64,000 bases of DNA from Muribaculum sp. (GTDB taxonomy: Bacteria > Bacillota > Clostridia > Lachnospirales > Lachnospiraceae): NCBI GenBank assembly GCA_023663505.1, contig JAMPHH010000009.1, positions 1 to 64,000 on the forward strand. Reading direction: 5' to 3'. The notes under the pieces were generated by a model. That model saw only the letters and a program-made list of their open reading frames with translations. It was not told where the DNA came from and made no database searches. Positions 17,323-26,742 of this stretch are shown piece by piece. Numbering within the stretch: the first letter of the stretch is position 1; the number at the start of each line of letters is the position of its first letter. A program made the position numbers and the translations under genes.

Positions 17323-19263
17323 ATGAAAAAGCTTGGGACGTATTTAACTTCATATTTTCCGGAGATTCTTGTGCTGACCCTGTGCGCGGCGCTGCTCATA
17401 TTTGATATCAGCCATAAGAAGGGATATCATATGGACGAGCTTTTGAGCTTTGAACTTGCAAATGCGCAGTTTAACCCGTGGATCGTGCCCACTCAGCCAC
17501 AGGGAAGGCTGGCGAAATTTGTGGAGAACGAGCTGCAGGGCGAGAATTTTGGGGAGACATTTTCCAATATCTTGGACACGGTGCAGGACGTCCTGCAAAA
17601 TCGCGGTTCAAGTAAAATCTTAACCTATCAGGCAGATGTCTATGAGGAGCCTGTCTGGATAGAGAGACAGCAGTTTATAGATTATGTCACGGTGGACAGC
17701 AGGGACGCATTTAATTATCTGTCGGTCTATTTTAACGTGAAGGACGATAATCACCCGCCGCTGCATTTTATGGTATTGCACACGGTCTCCTCCGTATTCC
17801 AAGGGAAGTTGTCTCCGTTTATGGGCTGTGGTATCAATCTGGTATGTGTGATGGGGATCATGGCGCTGCTCATGTGGCTTGGCAGGAGGCTGATGGCGTT
17901 GCTTGGACAGGAGCGACTGGGGCGTCTTGCGGGAAATCTGGCGGCGTTAGCCTATGGTCTGTCGGGCGGGGCGCTGAATACCACATTACTGATTCGCATG
18001 TATGCGATGCTGACGTTCTGGGCGATGGCGCTTCTGGTTATTCACGTCAGAAAGCTGTATGGTACGGGAGATGGCTTTGACAGGAAGAATCAGTGGTTGA
18101 TTGTGGTGACGGTGCTGGGATTTTGGACGCAGTATTTTTTCCTGTTTTATTGTCTGGTGTTGGCGGCGGTGACTGCGGTGCTTTTGTGGAGATGGGGGAG
18201 AAAAAAAGAGCTTGTGCGCTATGTCCGTTCTATGGTACTGGCGGCGGTGATCGGCGTGGCGTGTTTCCCCTTTGCCGTCTCTGACGTGTTTGCAAGCGGC
18301 AGGGGAGTGGAGGCGTTGGATAATCTGTCGGCGGGACTGAGCGGCTACGGGACGAGGCTGTGGGCTTTTCTGCAGATCGTGGCTGCCCGCACGGGTGACG
18401 GCGCGTTTTGGGCGTTGGCGGTCATATGCGTGGGCGGGGTGGCGGTCATCTTGGGGGCGGTAAGGTCTGGGAAGCGTACAGAGTCTGCGAAGCCTGCGGA
18501 TTTTGCAAAGCTTGCAAAGCGTGTGAATCCTATGGATTCTGCGAAGCCTGAAAAGTCTGCGAACCCTACGGATTCTGCGATCTCCACAAATTCTGCGAAT
18601 TCGGTAGATCTTGTGAAGTCAGAAAGCTATACAAAGTCCGCAGGAGCGCAGCTTTGGCTGCTGTTGATTTTGCCTGTGGGCGCATATTTCCTGTTGGCGG
18701 CGCGTATGTCGCCCTATCTGGTGGACAGGTATATGATGCTGATTTTTCCGATGGTGACGCTGATTTTGGTGGTCGGCGCGTTCGTGATTGGCGAGGGGGC
18801 GATTCGACTTTACAGGCAGGGACAGCTTCCTGCGATAGGGCTTGGATTGGCGGGAGGTCTGGCGGTCGTCTGGCTGATTGCTTGGGTGCTGCTGAGGCTT
18901 CAGACACCGTTTAGTCGATATCAGGACAATTATCTCTATGCCATGTATGGGTGGCAGGAGGAGGTGTCCGAGCAATATGCGGATTTGGACTGTATCTGTG
19001 TCTGTGAGGGCGTGGGTTATTACGGGAATCTTCCTGAGTTTATGAATTATCAAAGGACGCTCTTGGTCACAATGGAGGAGCTGGAGAACCGCAAGGATAC
19101 CGCATCAGTCAGCAGCTTGGACAAGGTGGTGGTGCTGTCCAAGCAGGAGGACGAGGAGCGACTTTGCGCGGTTATGCGGGAAAAATATGGCTTTGAGCAA
19201 GTGGAGACGCTCTGGCGCACACGGGAAGCGGGGGCGGACGTGGTGCTGTTATTCACGGAGTAA
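17323..19263 (+). CDS. GT39/PMT-like membrane glycosyltransferase
   Basis: 646 aa from ATG 17323; the frame is open much further upstream, but that part runs through the preceding gene and repeat R1. The first helix is followed by the acidic KKGYHMDELLSFE and, near residue 145, KDDNHPPLHF. These fit ArnT/PMT-family GT-C enzymes that take a sugar from a polyprenyl phosphate outside the membrane. About 11 helices. Oddity: residues about 385-445, between two helices, are a degenerate repeat rich in Ser-Ala-Lys-Pro (units of TCTGCGAAGCC at 18480-18640), which looks like an expanded simple sequence in a loop. Confidence 0.75.
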   Translation: MKKLGTYLTSYFPEILVLTLCAALLIFDISHKKGYHMDELLSFELANAQFNPWIVPTQPQGRLAKFVENELQGENFGETFSNILDTVQDVLQNRGSSKILTYQADVYEEPVWIERQQFIDYVTVDSRDAFNYLSVYFNVKDDNHPPLHFMVLHTVSSVFQGKLSPFMGCGINLVCVMGIMALLMWLGRRLMALLGQERLGRLAGNLAALAYGLSGGALNTTLLIRMYAMLTFWAMALLVIHVRKLYGTGDGFDRKNQWLIVVTVLGFWTQYFFLFYCLVLAAVTAVLLWRWGRKKELVRYVRSMVLAAVIGVACFPFAVSDVFASGRGVEALDNLSAGLSGYGTRLWAFLQIVAARTGDGAFWALAVICVGGVAVILGAVRSGKRTESAKPADFAKLAKRVNPMDSAKPEKSANPTDSAISTNSANSVDLVKSESYTKSAGAQLWLLLILPVGAYFLLAARMSPYLVDRYMMLIFPMVTLILVVGAFVIGEGAIRLYRQGQLPAIGLGLAGGLAVVWLIAWVLLRLQTPFSRYQDNYLYAMYGWQEEVSEQYADLDCICVCEGVGYYGNLPEFMNYQRTLLVTMEELENRKDTASVSSLDKVVVLSKQEDEERLCAVMREKYGFEQVETLWRTREAGADVVLLFTE

Positions 19264-19356
19264 ATATCTTCGCTGTCCTGCAGTGCAACAATTTGTGCTC
19301 ATGCATTGGATTGCAACCGTACTGGTAGTAAAATTTGGGAATAGGTGGGATTGTAA
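19264..19356 (+). repeat. Possible R1 fragment between membrane-protein genes
   Basis: Positions about 19285-19325 contain TTTGTGCTCATGCATTGGATTGCAA, partly matching the 3' half of repeat R1. The match is short and imperfect. Confidence 0.35.
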
Positions 19357-20493
19357 ATGGAAAATTTACCATGGGGGATTCGGGTTGTGATATTATGCAT
19401 ATGGCTCTTTGTCATTCCCACGCTTGCGGGTGGCTGTCTCTGGAACGGCAGGCATACGGGACAGGGGCGTCAGGGGAGAGTCCTCATCCTTTGGGTGAGC
19501 GGTCAGATGCTGCTGTGGGCGGGATTTCAGCTTATCTGCGTGCCCTGTGTGCTGCGGGAAAAGGGATTTGTAAACGTGGTCTATTGCTATGGCGGACTGG
19601 CGGGAATCCTGACACTTGGGGGAATCGTGCGGCTGTGCAGGAGCGGGGGAATTTCGGATATCGGGCGGAGGCTTAGCGCTCTCTCTTATCAGAACAGCCA
19701 GAATAGTCAGGACAGTCAGGATATGATTCCTAAGAGCGGTAAATCCGCATGGAAGGAGCTGCTGCCATCGGTCATCGTGGGTTCGCTTCTAGTGTTTCAG
19801 TTGGTGCAGGCGGTTGTTCTTGCTTACGCGGACGGAGACGACGCCTATTATGTGGCTGTCTCAAGCATCACCGACAATGCGGAGACCATGTACGAAAAGC
19901 TGCCCTATACAGGGGGCACCACGGAGGTGGACGTGCGTCATGGTCTGGCGCCCTTCCCAATCTGGATCGCTTTTCTTTCGAGAGTGACAGGTTTGAAGGC
20001 GGTGGGTGTGGCGCATACGGCGGTTCCCCTGATGCTGATTCCCATGACCTATGTGATCTTTTATCTGCTGGCACAGGAATTATTTCCCGATAAAAAACGA
20101 AAACAGCTCGTGTTTATCATTATGACGGAGCTACTGGTTCTATTTGGGGATTATTCCTTTTACACGGTAGAGCACTTCATGCTTGCCAGAAGCAGACAGG
20201 GCAAGGCGGCGTTGGGAAGCGTTATCCTGCCGATGCTGCTCTGGCTTCTCCTCGTGCTGTTTCGGCGGGTCAGGGAGGGGGAAAGAAGCGGCGCGGCGTA
20301 TTGGGTCTTGGTGGCTGCCGTGATGTTTTCGGACTGCCTGTGCAGCACCTTGGGAGCATTTCTGCTCTGCCTGTTTATGGGAGTCGCGGGACTTTGCGCT
20401 GCGGTCACTTATCGCAGGTGGAAGCTGCTGCTACCCATGGCATTGTCCTGCCTGCCGTGCATTTGCTATGCGGTGCTGTATCTGTTGGCGTAA
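19357..20493 (+). CDS. Multi-pass membrane protein, DUF6077-like
   Basis: 378 aa with about 10 helices. The motif YADGDDAYYVAVS (residues about 155-168) after a helix is the acidic loop expected of GT-C-like and DUF6077 proteins. It ends abruptly within a helix (CYAVLYLLA). The gene at 20581 begins with further helices and ends in a soluble domain, so the two could be halves of one ancestral longer protein separated by repeat DNA. Alternatively they are a genuine two-gene pair. Residues about 110-120 are a small Gln-Asn-Ser repeat. Its role is likely surface glycan assembly. Confidence 0.55.
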   Translation: MENLPWGIRVVILCIWLFVIPTLAGGCLWNGRHTGQGRQGRVLILWVSGQMLLWAGFQLICVPCVLREKGFVNVVYCYGGLAGILTLGGIVRLCRSGGISDIGRRLSALSYQNSQNSQDSQDMIPKSGKSAWKELLPSVIVGSLLVFQLVQAVVLAYADGDDAYYVAVSSITDNAETMYEKLPYTGGTTEVDVRHGLAPFPIWIAFLSRVTGLKAVGVAHTAVPLMLIPMTYVIFYLLAQELFPDKKRKQLVFIIMTELLVLFGDYSFYTVEHFMLARSRQGKAALGSVILPMLLWLLLVLFRRVREGERSGAAYWVLVAAVMFSDCLCSTLGAFLLCLFMGVAGLCAAVTYRRWKLLLPMALSCLPCICYAVLYLLA

Positions 20494-20580
20494 GTCAACG
20501 CTTGCGGGCAGGGCGGCAAGTCAACACATTTGACCTTGTGACTTGGTCGCGGAGAGATTGTTGAATATTTGGGAGGTTAT
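20494..20580 (+). repeat. R1 core fragment in the gap between 19357 and 20581 genes
   Basis: Positions about 20516-20542 read AAGTCAACACATTTGACCTTGTG, 19 of 23 identical to the R1 core. The fragment lies exactly where one membrane-protein reading frame stops and the next begins. Confidence 0.5.
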
Positions 20581-21342
20581 ATGGGAGTCGGACACGCAGT
20601 TGTTTTGTTTCGTGAATATATGGGCACAGGATTGGTGGTAATATGGTTTCTGGTCTGCCTGATTTATTTATTTTTAAGGGAGGAGAGGAAGGAGCTCCGT
20701 ATATTGTTGGTGTATGTGCCGATGATCTTGCTGCTTCTTTTCTTTAATCCGCTGTTTGCGAGAATCGTGATGGCTTATATGGGGGACGAGATCTATTACA
20801 GGATTATCTGGCTGCTCCCCATGACGGTGGTGATCGCTTATACCTGCGTAACGGTCGGGGGGAGACTTGGCGGCAGGAAACGGCTTGCCTTTGCTGTCAG
20901 CGCCGTGATTCTGACAATTGTGTCAGGAAAGTATATTTATAATAATGCTTATTATGGGCGGGCGGAGAATCTTTACCACATGCCGGAGAGTGTCGTGCAT
21001 ATCTGTGATGCGATCGAGATCCCGGGGCGCGAGGTGACGGCGGTGTTCCCGTTGGATATGGTTCAGTATGTGCGCCAGTATTCCCCCGTGGTGTGTATGC
21101 CCTATGGCAGAGAGATCCTTGTGGAGGCGTGGAATGAATGGGCGGTGCAAAATGCGCTTTGTGACGCAATGGAGGCGGAGACAGTGGAAGCGGCTGAGCT
21201 GGGGCGGCTTGCAAGAGAGCAAAGCTGTATCTACATCGTGCTGCCCGCAAGCAAGGAAGTACGGGGAAATCTGCAGGAGACAGGATACGAATATTTTGAC
21301 GAGATGGACGGCTATGTAATTTATAAGGACAAATTTTTCTGA
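20581..21342 (+). CDS. Membrane protein with C-terminal soluble domain
   Basis: 253 aa from ATG 20581 (GGGAGG at 20571-20576). Residues 1-125 hold about four helices including LLLFFNPLFARIV and GDEIYYRIIWLLPM. Residues 130-253 form a soluble, probably extracytoplasmic domain (HICDAIEIPGREVTAVFP). I recall similar short proteins encoded next to DUF6077-type proteins, which supports a two-component arrangement. No catalytic motif is evident. It is the last gene of the first glycan locus and is followed by palindromic element A. Confidence 0.55.
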   Translation: MGVGHAVVLFREYMGTGLVVIWFLVCLIYLFLREERKELRILLVYVPMILLLLFFNPLFARIVMAYMGDEIYYRIIWLLPMTVVIAYTCVTVGGRLGGRKRLAFAVSAVILTIVSGKYIYNNAYYGRAENLYHMPESVVHICDAIEIPGREVTAVFPLDMVQYVRQYSPVVCMPYGREILVEAWNEWAVQNALCDAMEAETVEAAELGRLAREQSCIYIVLPASKEVRGNLQETGYEYFDEMDGYVIYKDKFF

Positions 21343-21400
21343 CAGCTTAGCCACAAAACAATTATACAAGCCACACATACCTTGTTAGCACCGATACCAA

Positions 21401-21627
21401 GGCGGGAGAGGACTGGGAGAGTTTTTGCGGGCTTCGGCGGAGGTTGGAGCGTTTTCTTATAGTGCGTCCGGAACCTAGGGGGAAATGCGCACGGATGCGC
21501 ATTTCAGGCTTTACGGCGCACGGATGCGCCTTAAAGCCGACCCGTAAATTGCAACACATATCCCCGCACTATTAGAAAACGCCCAACCGTAGCCCGCCCG
21601 CAAAAACCCTCCCAGTCCTCTCCCGCC
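21401..21627. repeat. Long palindromic element, copy A
   Basis: 227 nt. The outer arms (21401-21465 and about 21565-21627) are near-perfect inverted repeats: GGCGGGAGAGGACTGGGAG at one end, its complement at the other, with TTTTTGCGGGC/GCCCGCAAAAA and GCGTTTTCT/AGAAAACGC further in. Inside lie two hairpins, AAATGCGC-ACGGAT-GCGCATTT and GGCGC-ACGGAT-GCGCC flanked by GGCTTTA/TTAAAGCC. A second copy at 29411-29635 is in opposite orientation. No gene inside and no obvious target-site duplication. It lies about 60 nt after the last glycan gene. Confidence 0.85.
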
Positions 21628-21757
21628 GCCCCATATTAGGCAATTATTCCCCCACCACACTTCCCCCCCCTTCCTCCCTTTGGCACGATTTTATTAATCC
21701 AATCCCTAAGCAGCTACGGTTTTTCTAAGAATTATATAAGAATTACTCAATTGGAGA

Positions 21758-21786
21758 TTGATAATATCGCCGAAATAGTTTATAAT
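21758..21786 (+). promoter_or_regulatory. Sigma-A promoter of the dynamin-like gene
   Basis: TTGATA (21758-21763), 17-nt spacer, TATAAT (21781-21786). The gene starts 60 nt downstream with a GGGAGG ribosome binding site. Together with element A this accounts for the 503-nt gap 21343-21845. The C-rich stretch at 21650-21680 has no assigned function. Confidence 0.8.
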
Positions 21787-21845
21787 GGGAGTAGTTTCAT
21801 ACTGGGGCGAGTTGCGGATATGCCTCAGGTATATGGGAGGTAAGT

Positions 21846-24326
21846 ATGAGTGAACAGGTTTTACAGATGAAATATCACCCTGCCAAGAAGGAAGTGGAAT
21901 TCCACCGTTTCCAAAAAGGACAAGAGGTCGCCCTCAAGAGCAACAGCCGTCTCATGACGTACATGGGCTTGAAGGGTAAATTTGTGCTGCAGGATCATGG
22001 AAACACTTTTTTTGAGGATATAGCAAATGAATTTAACGGTTTGGACGCCATTGAGATGCAGGTGGTCACGACCAAGATGGACTATGAAGACTTCGTGCAG
22101 ATGGTGGAGTATTATAATGCCGCCCAGAAAGCGTTTAAGATTACGCCGACCCTGATCGCGGAGCTCCCCGATATGGCGCACACCTTTTCCGAGGTCAAAA
22201 AATATGGTGAACAGGCGGCTGAGATTCTGGAAAGACACAGACAGAATCTGTTCGAGATACCGCTTGAGAATGAGAATGTCAAAAAGAGTGCGGACAGCTT
22301 TGCCGAGCAGATTGACGAGGAGCGGAGAAATATCCGAGACAAGATCAACAGCTTGAATGACAATGCGGTCAGCCTGTGCTTTACCGGTGTGTACAGTGCC
22401 GGCAAATCCACCCTGATCAACGCGCTTCTCGGATACAAGATACTCCCCGAGAAGATTACCTCCGAGACTGCCAAGATGTTCTGCATCTCCAGTCCCAGAC
22501 CTGATGAAAACGTGATGATCACGTTTGAAATCAACGGCTCCTACGCGATACTGGAATGGAACAAGGTGAAGATGTGCTTTGGCTTCACGCTGGCGCCCTC
22601 CGGAAATGAGACCAGAAATACGATCCAGAGTGAGGTGGAACGCGTGGCGGCGGAGAAGCTTGCGCAGCACGAGCAGATTCGGACGATTCTGACCATGCTG
22701 AACGGAATGGACGACGTGTCGGCGGACATCAGGATTCGCTTCCCCGTGGCGTTGGATAGTCCCAATGTTCAATATATTATTTATGACACTCCCGGTACGG
22801 ACAGCAATTATGCGGAGCACCAGACAGTGCTTATGGACGCATTATCTGAGCAAAAACAGTCCATACTTATATTTGTAGCGGCTCCCAACAAGACAGAGGG
22901 AAGCGGTAATAACGCGCTGCTTAAGTATCTGAAGGAGGCTGAGGAGAAGGACAGCAAGACCAGTATCGACATCAGCCGTTCGCTTTTTGTCATCAACTGG
23001 TCAGACTGTATCGACGCGGACGCCAGAAGAGATTTACAGCACGAGGAGATCAAGTATAAGGACGATGATTCCTTCTCTATAAGGCTTGCTGACAAGAAGC
23101 TATTCTTCCTCTCCGCGAGATACGGCTATGCGGCGAAGGCTATGAAAAACGGCATCGCTTCCGAGAAGGATCAGTCTGATTTTTATAAGGGCTTGAACAA
23201 TATGACGGACAAGTTCGACGGCTTCTGCTATCGCGAGAACCGATGCGCGATGTCGGAGTTTGCGACCAAGCGCATGCATGAGCGGTGTGAGGACGCGTTG
23301 AAGGGCGCGCAGGAGAAAAAGGACGATATCTCCGTGTTGGAGGTGGCTACCGGACTCTACGCCTTGGAGAGCGAGATCTTACAGTACGGTGAGAAATATG
23401 CCTCCGCAGTGAAGGCGTCTGCAATCATTGACAGCGTGGATAAGGCTTTGTCAAAGCTGAGCAACCGCGCCGTGTCCCTCAGAGAGAGCAACCGCGAGGA
23501 GATCAAGTCGATTGAGAAGAATATCGTCGAGCTGCGCAGAACGATCAACGAGGCGATAGAGCGCGAGTACAGCGTGTCCTCCATTCCGGAGAATATACCG
23601 CTCCCAGAGGAGGTCAGCAAGACGTTGGGGTTGGACAGGGCGACCCTTTACAGCTCGATTGTGGGCAACACCAAGAATTACATGGACAGGGAGCTGCGAG
23701 GGTGGTTTCTGGGACTCTTGGGAAGGGTGAGGGTCAAGGACAAGGACAAGGACAATGTCCGCGATATGATCAACCGCGCGATTGACGATTACACGGATAA
23801 GTTCCTCTCCCAGAGAAAGATTCTGCTGGAGGATCAGCGAGACGCCTTTATGGGGGCGGTGAAGCAGACGATCATGGATAACGGCAACATCAGTAAATCC
23901 GCCAAGAAATTCTTCTTAGACGTGCCTGTTCCGCAGGTGGTGAAGCCGGGTATCGCCAATTGGGGAGAATTGTACGATTCTCACTGCCGAACCGAGAAAT
24001 TCCTGATGTTCAAGGGGGAATATCTGGATAAGGCGGGATTTATTCAAGATGTGGAGAAGATGCTTGTGGAGATTGCGGACAGTATGTGCGAGGATTACAG
24101 CAACGATTACCGTAATTCCTTGGAATCTCTGTTGATGCAGATCAAGACACAGTTTGAGGGGAATTTGGATATTTACTCTCTATATATGAAGGCTATGGTG
24201 GAGAACCGCGACGCAATGCAGCAGCTTGGAGAAAAGGTGGCGGACGTGGCTACGGAGCTTTTTGACTGTCAGAAGCAGCTAAATGACATTATCTGGAATC
24301 TGAGGCTGACATCGTTCTGGCTGTAA
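21846..24326 (+). CDS. Dynamin-like GTPase
   Basis: 826 aa. Residues 1-130 are a non-GTPase N-terminal region. The dynamin-type G domain follows: G1 is GVYSAGKST (181-189), the conserved Thr/Ser region is KITSETAKM, G3 is YDTPGTDSN (about 314-322) and a G4-like INWSD lies near 383. The C-terminal half is long, charged and helical, like the stalk of bacterial dynamin-like proteins, with a short hydrophobic patch near residues 660-670 that may touch membrane. Such proteins remodel or protect membranes, including in phage defence; the role here is unknown. It has its own promoter and ends in a shared hairpin with the convergent AEC gene. Confidence 0.85.
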   Translation: MSEQVLQMKYHPAKKEVEFHRFQKGQEVALKSNSRLMTYMGLKGKFVLQDHGNTFFEDIANEFNGLDAIEMQVVTTKMDYEDFVQMVEYYNAAQKAFKITPTLIAELPDMAHTFSEVKKYGEQAAEILERHRQNLFEIPLENENVKKSADSFAEQIDEERRNIRDKINSLNDNAVSLCFTGVYSAGKSTLINALLGYKILPEKITSETAKMFCISSPRPDENVMITFEINGSYAILEWNKVKMCFGFTLAPSGNETRNTIQSEVERVAAEKLAQHEQIRTILTMLNGMDDVSADIRIRFPVALDSPNVQYIIYDTPGTDSNYAEHQTVLMDALSEQKQSILIFVAAPNKTEGSGNNALLKYLKEAEEKDSKTSIDISRSLFVINWSDCIDADARRDLQHEEIKYKDDDSFSIRLADKKLFFLSARYGYAAKAMKNGIASEKDQSDFYKGLNNMTDKFDGFCYRENRCAMSEFATKRMHERCEDALKGAQEKKDDISVLEVATGLYALESEILQYGEKYASAVKASAIIDSVDKALSKLSNRAVSLRESNREEIKSIEKNIVELRRTINEAIEREYSVSSIPENIPLPEEVSKTLGLDRATLYSSIVGNTKNYMDRELRGWFLGLLGRVRVKDKDKDNVRDMINRAIDDYTDKFLSQRKILLEDQRDAFMGAVKQTIMDNGNISKSAKKFFLDVPVPQVVKPGIANWGELYDSHCRTEKFLMFKGEYLDKAGFIQDVEKMLVEIADSMCEDYSNDYRNSLESLLMQIKTQFEGNLDIYSLYMKAMVENRDAMQQLGEKVADVATELFDCQKQLNDIIWNLRLTSFWL

Positions 24327-24340
24327 GGGTTTCTTACAGC
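24320..24340. terminator. Hairpin shared by convergent stop codons
   Basis: GCTGTAAG (24320-24327), 5-nt loop, CTTACAGC (24333-24340): a perfect 8-bp stem that contains the TAA stops of both the plus-strand GTPase gene and the minus-strand AEC gene. There is no long T-run, so termination efficiency is uncertain. Confidence 0.5.
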
Positions 24341-25353
24341 AGACCGATTCCGCGCAGAAGCACGATTGAGACGAATATCACGACAGAGGACAGGAGGGTA
24401 GTCCAGACCACGAGCTGCCCTGCAAGCTGCCCGTCGCTGCCCATTTCCTCTGCCATGACAGCGCTTGCCACGGCTACCGGAGTGCCAAAGAGCGCGATAA
24501 AGGCGGCGCATGTTCCGCGGTCGAAGGTCAGGATATGGTTGACATGCAGCAGCACCGCACCGCCGATGCCGAGAAGGGGCGCAAAGAGCAACCTCCCCGT
24601 CGTGCCTAGGATAATCTGGCGTTTCAGGCTTTGTACGCGGCTGAACTCGAATTGTCCGCCCAGTATCAGAAGGGCGACGGGCGTGGAAGCCTTGGCGAGA
24701 TAGTCCAAAACGGTCTGCACAAACCCAAATCGCGAGATAAATCCTGTGAGACCATGGGGCAGGAGAGGAATCACGGGCTTAAGGCACACGACAAGGATTC
24801 CGGCGAGCACCCCGATGATCAACGGATTGTGGAGAATGTCTTTTAAAATTTTGCAGATGCGCTGCGCGGGCTTGATCGTCTGTGTATCAGCCGCATAGAG
24901 GGACAGTGCAATCACGGCGAGGATATTGAACAAAGGGATTGTGAAGGCGGACAGGACAGCCGCCGCTTGGACACCCTGCTCTCCGGCGATCAGCTGGGCT
25001 AAGGGCACCCCGATCAGCGCGAAATTAGAGCGGAAAACGCATTGCAGCAGCACGCCCTTCTGCCGCGGGTCAGAGGTACGGGTTGAGATCACCAGACCCA
25101 CGATAAAGAGTATGGCAATCGCTGCCGTCACATAGACGATCGCGTTCAGCTCAAGCTCGGCAAAGCTGTCCATTTGGGTCAGATTGGTAAACAGCAAAAT
25201 CGGTAACAACAGCTTAAAAACCGTTTTGTTGCCTATTTTTAAAAATTCTTCTGTAAACAGTCCCTTTTGTTTCAGATAATACCCTAGCCCGATCATTATG
25301 ATGATGGGCATTACGGCATTTATGGCAAAAATAAGAATATCTGACATTTTCAT
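24334..25353 (-). CDS. AEC-family (auxin efflux carrier-like) permease
   Basis: 339 aa; about 10 helices in two halves. It begins MKMSDILIFAINAVMPIIIM and has the cross-over pattern LLPILLFTNL, typical of AEC/malonate-type transporters of organic acids. The start at 25353 is chosen because GAGAGGAAA lies just upstream on the minus strand; a longer open frame to 25497 reads into the promoter region of the divergent gene. The substrate cannot be read from the sequence. It is convergent with the dynamin-like gene and divergent from the vWA gene. Confidence 0.88.
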   Translation of the reverse strand: MKMSDILIFAINAVMPIIIMIGLGYYLKQKGLFTEEFLKIGNKTVFKLLLPILLFTNLTQMDSFAELELNAIVYVTAAIAILFIVGLVISTRTSDPRQKGVLLQCVFRSNFALIGVPLAQLIAGEQGVQAAAVLSAFTIPLFNILAVIALSLYAADTQTIKPAQRICKILKDILHNPLIIGVLAGILVVCLKPVIPLLPHGLTGFISRFGFVQTVLDYLAKASTPVALLILGGQFEFSRVQSLKRQIILGTTGRLLFAPLLGIGGAVLLHVNHILTFDRGTCAAFIALFGTPVAVASAVMAEEMGSDGQLAGQLVVWTTLLSSVVIFVSIVLLRGIGLL

Positions 25354-25470
25354 AGACTGTTTCCTCTCAATCCTTTGAACTCCAAATCCCATTCGCAAAA
25401 TCGTTGTGATATGGTTCTTGATAAAGCTTGCTTTGATTATAATATATTTTGTTGGAAAAGGGAATATTTT

Positions 25471-26739
25471 ATGGAGATATCCGCACTTGCGAATCAAATA
25501 TTACAGCTTGTTCATGATGATCTGCTGATGCACCTGCGCTTTCTGGACACGGCTCTGGCAAAGCTTCCGTGGAGGGAGCGGGCAGGGATAGGCTGTATGG
25601 CGACGGACGGCGAGGTGTGCTATTATGACCCGATCTATTTGTTAAAAACTTATCAGGAAGACAGTAAAATGGTGGCTCGCATTTATCTGCATATGCTGCT
25701 GCATTGCGTCTTTGCACATAGCTTTCAATACAATAAGCTGGAGACGGATTTGTGGGATATGGCGGTGGATATCGCGGTGGAGAATGTGATCTTGGATATG
25801 AAGCTGCCCGGGGTGACGTTGGAGCAGGACGCGGACGCCGCCGGAAAGCTGAAGGTTTTGCGGGAGGATATCGGGTCTCTCACAGCGGAAAGGATTTACC
25901 GTTATCTGCGTCACAATCCGATCACGCAGGCGGAGCGGGAGGAACTGCACAGACTGTTCTACAAAGATGTCCATAGCCTGTGGAAGCCCGCGGAGCAATT
26001 GGAGATGACACTGGAGCAGTGGAAGAAGATAAGTGAGCGCATCAAGGCGGATTTAAAGTCCTTTACCAAGGGAAAAGCAGGCGCGGAGACCTTGGAGAAG
26101 AATCTGGAGGAGACGACTAGAGACCGATATGATTACAGCGCCATTCTCAGGCGTTTTACCGTGATGGGCGAGGATATCATGGTGAATGACGAGGAGTTTG
26201 ATTATATTTATTATACCTATGGACTGGATCACTATGGCAATCTGCCGCTGATAGAGCCGTTGGAATACAAGGAGACACACAAGGTAAAGGAGTTTGTCAT
26301 AGCCATTGACACCTCGGCGTCCTGCAGGGGGGCGATTGTGAAGGCATTTTTACAAAAGACATATTCAATTTTGAAGGGCACGGAGAACTTTTTTCACAAA
26401 ATCAACGTGCATATAATTCAGTGTGACAACGAGGTGCAGAGCGATACAAAGATCACATGTGATGACGATTTCGAGAACTTTATGAAATACGGAAAGCTCA
26501 CGGGGTTCGGGGCGACGGATTTCAGACCGGTGTTTGCGTATCTCGAGGAGCTGAAAGGTCAGGGGGAATTTGAGAACCTTAAGGGTCTGATTTATTTTAC
26601 GGACGGCTATGGGATTTATCCGGAGCGTATGCCGGACTATGACGTAATCTTTGCTTTTTTGGACGAGGACGAGAACAGGGAGCCTGTGCCGCCGTGGAGT
26701 CTCAAGGTGATTTTGGAAAGCGATGCTTTGGGGGTATAA
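25471..26739 (+). CDS. DUF2201/vWA-like protein with altered metallopeptidase motif
   Basis: 422 aa from ATG 25471 (AAAAGGGA upstream). Residues 1-200 resemble the DUF2201 putative metallopeptidase domain. The expected HExxHxxxxH appears as HMLLHCVFAH (74-83), so the catalytic Glu is replaced by Met while the His ligands remain. Residues about 280-420 are a von Willebrand A-like domain with a MIDAS-like start (FVIAIDTSASC) and IYFTDGYG. Such proteins pair with MoxR AAA+ ATPases, and the MoxR gene follows by 3 nt. The likely role is in an ATP-driven chaperone or remodelling complex. Confidence 0.85.
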   Translation: MEISALANQILQLVHDDLLMHLRFLDTALAKLPWRERAGIGCMATDGEVCYYDPIYLLKTYQEDSKMVARIYLHMLLHCVFAHSFQYNKLETDLWDMAVDIAVENVILDMKLPGVTLEQDADAAGKLKVLREDIGSLTAERIYRYLRHNPITQAEREELHRLFYKDVHSLWKPAEQLEMTLEQWKKISERIKADLKSFTKGKAGAETLEKNLEETTRDRYDYSAILRRFTVMGEDIMVNDEEFDYIYYTYGLDHYGNLPLIEPLEYKETHKVKEFVIAIDTSASCRGAIVKAFLQKTYSILKGTENFFHKINVHIIQCDNEVQSDTKITCDDDFENFMKYGKLTGFGATDFRPVFAYLEELKGQGEFENLKGLIYFTDGYGIYPERMPDYDVIFAFLDEDENREPVPPWSLKVILESDALGV

Positions 26740-26742
26740 AGT

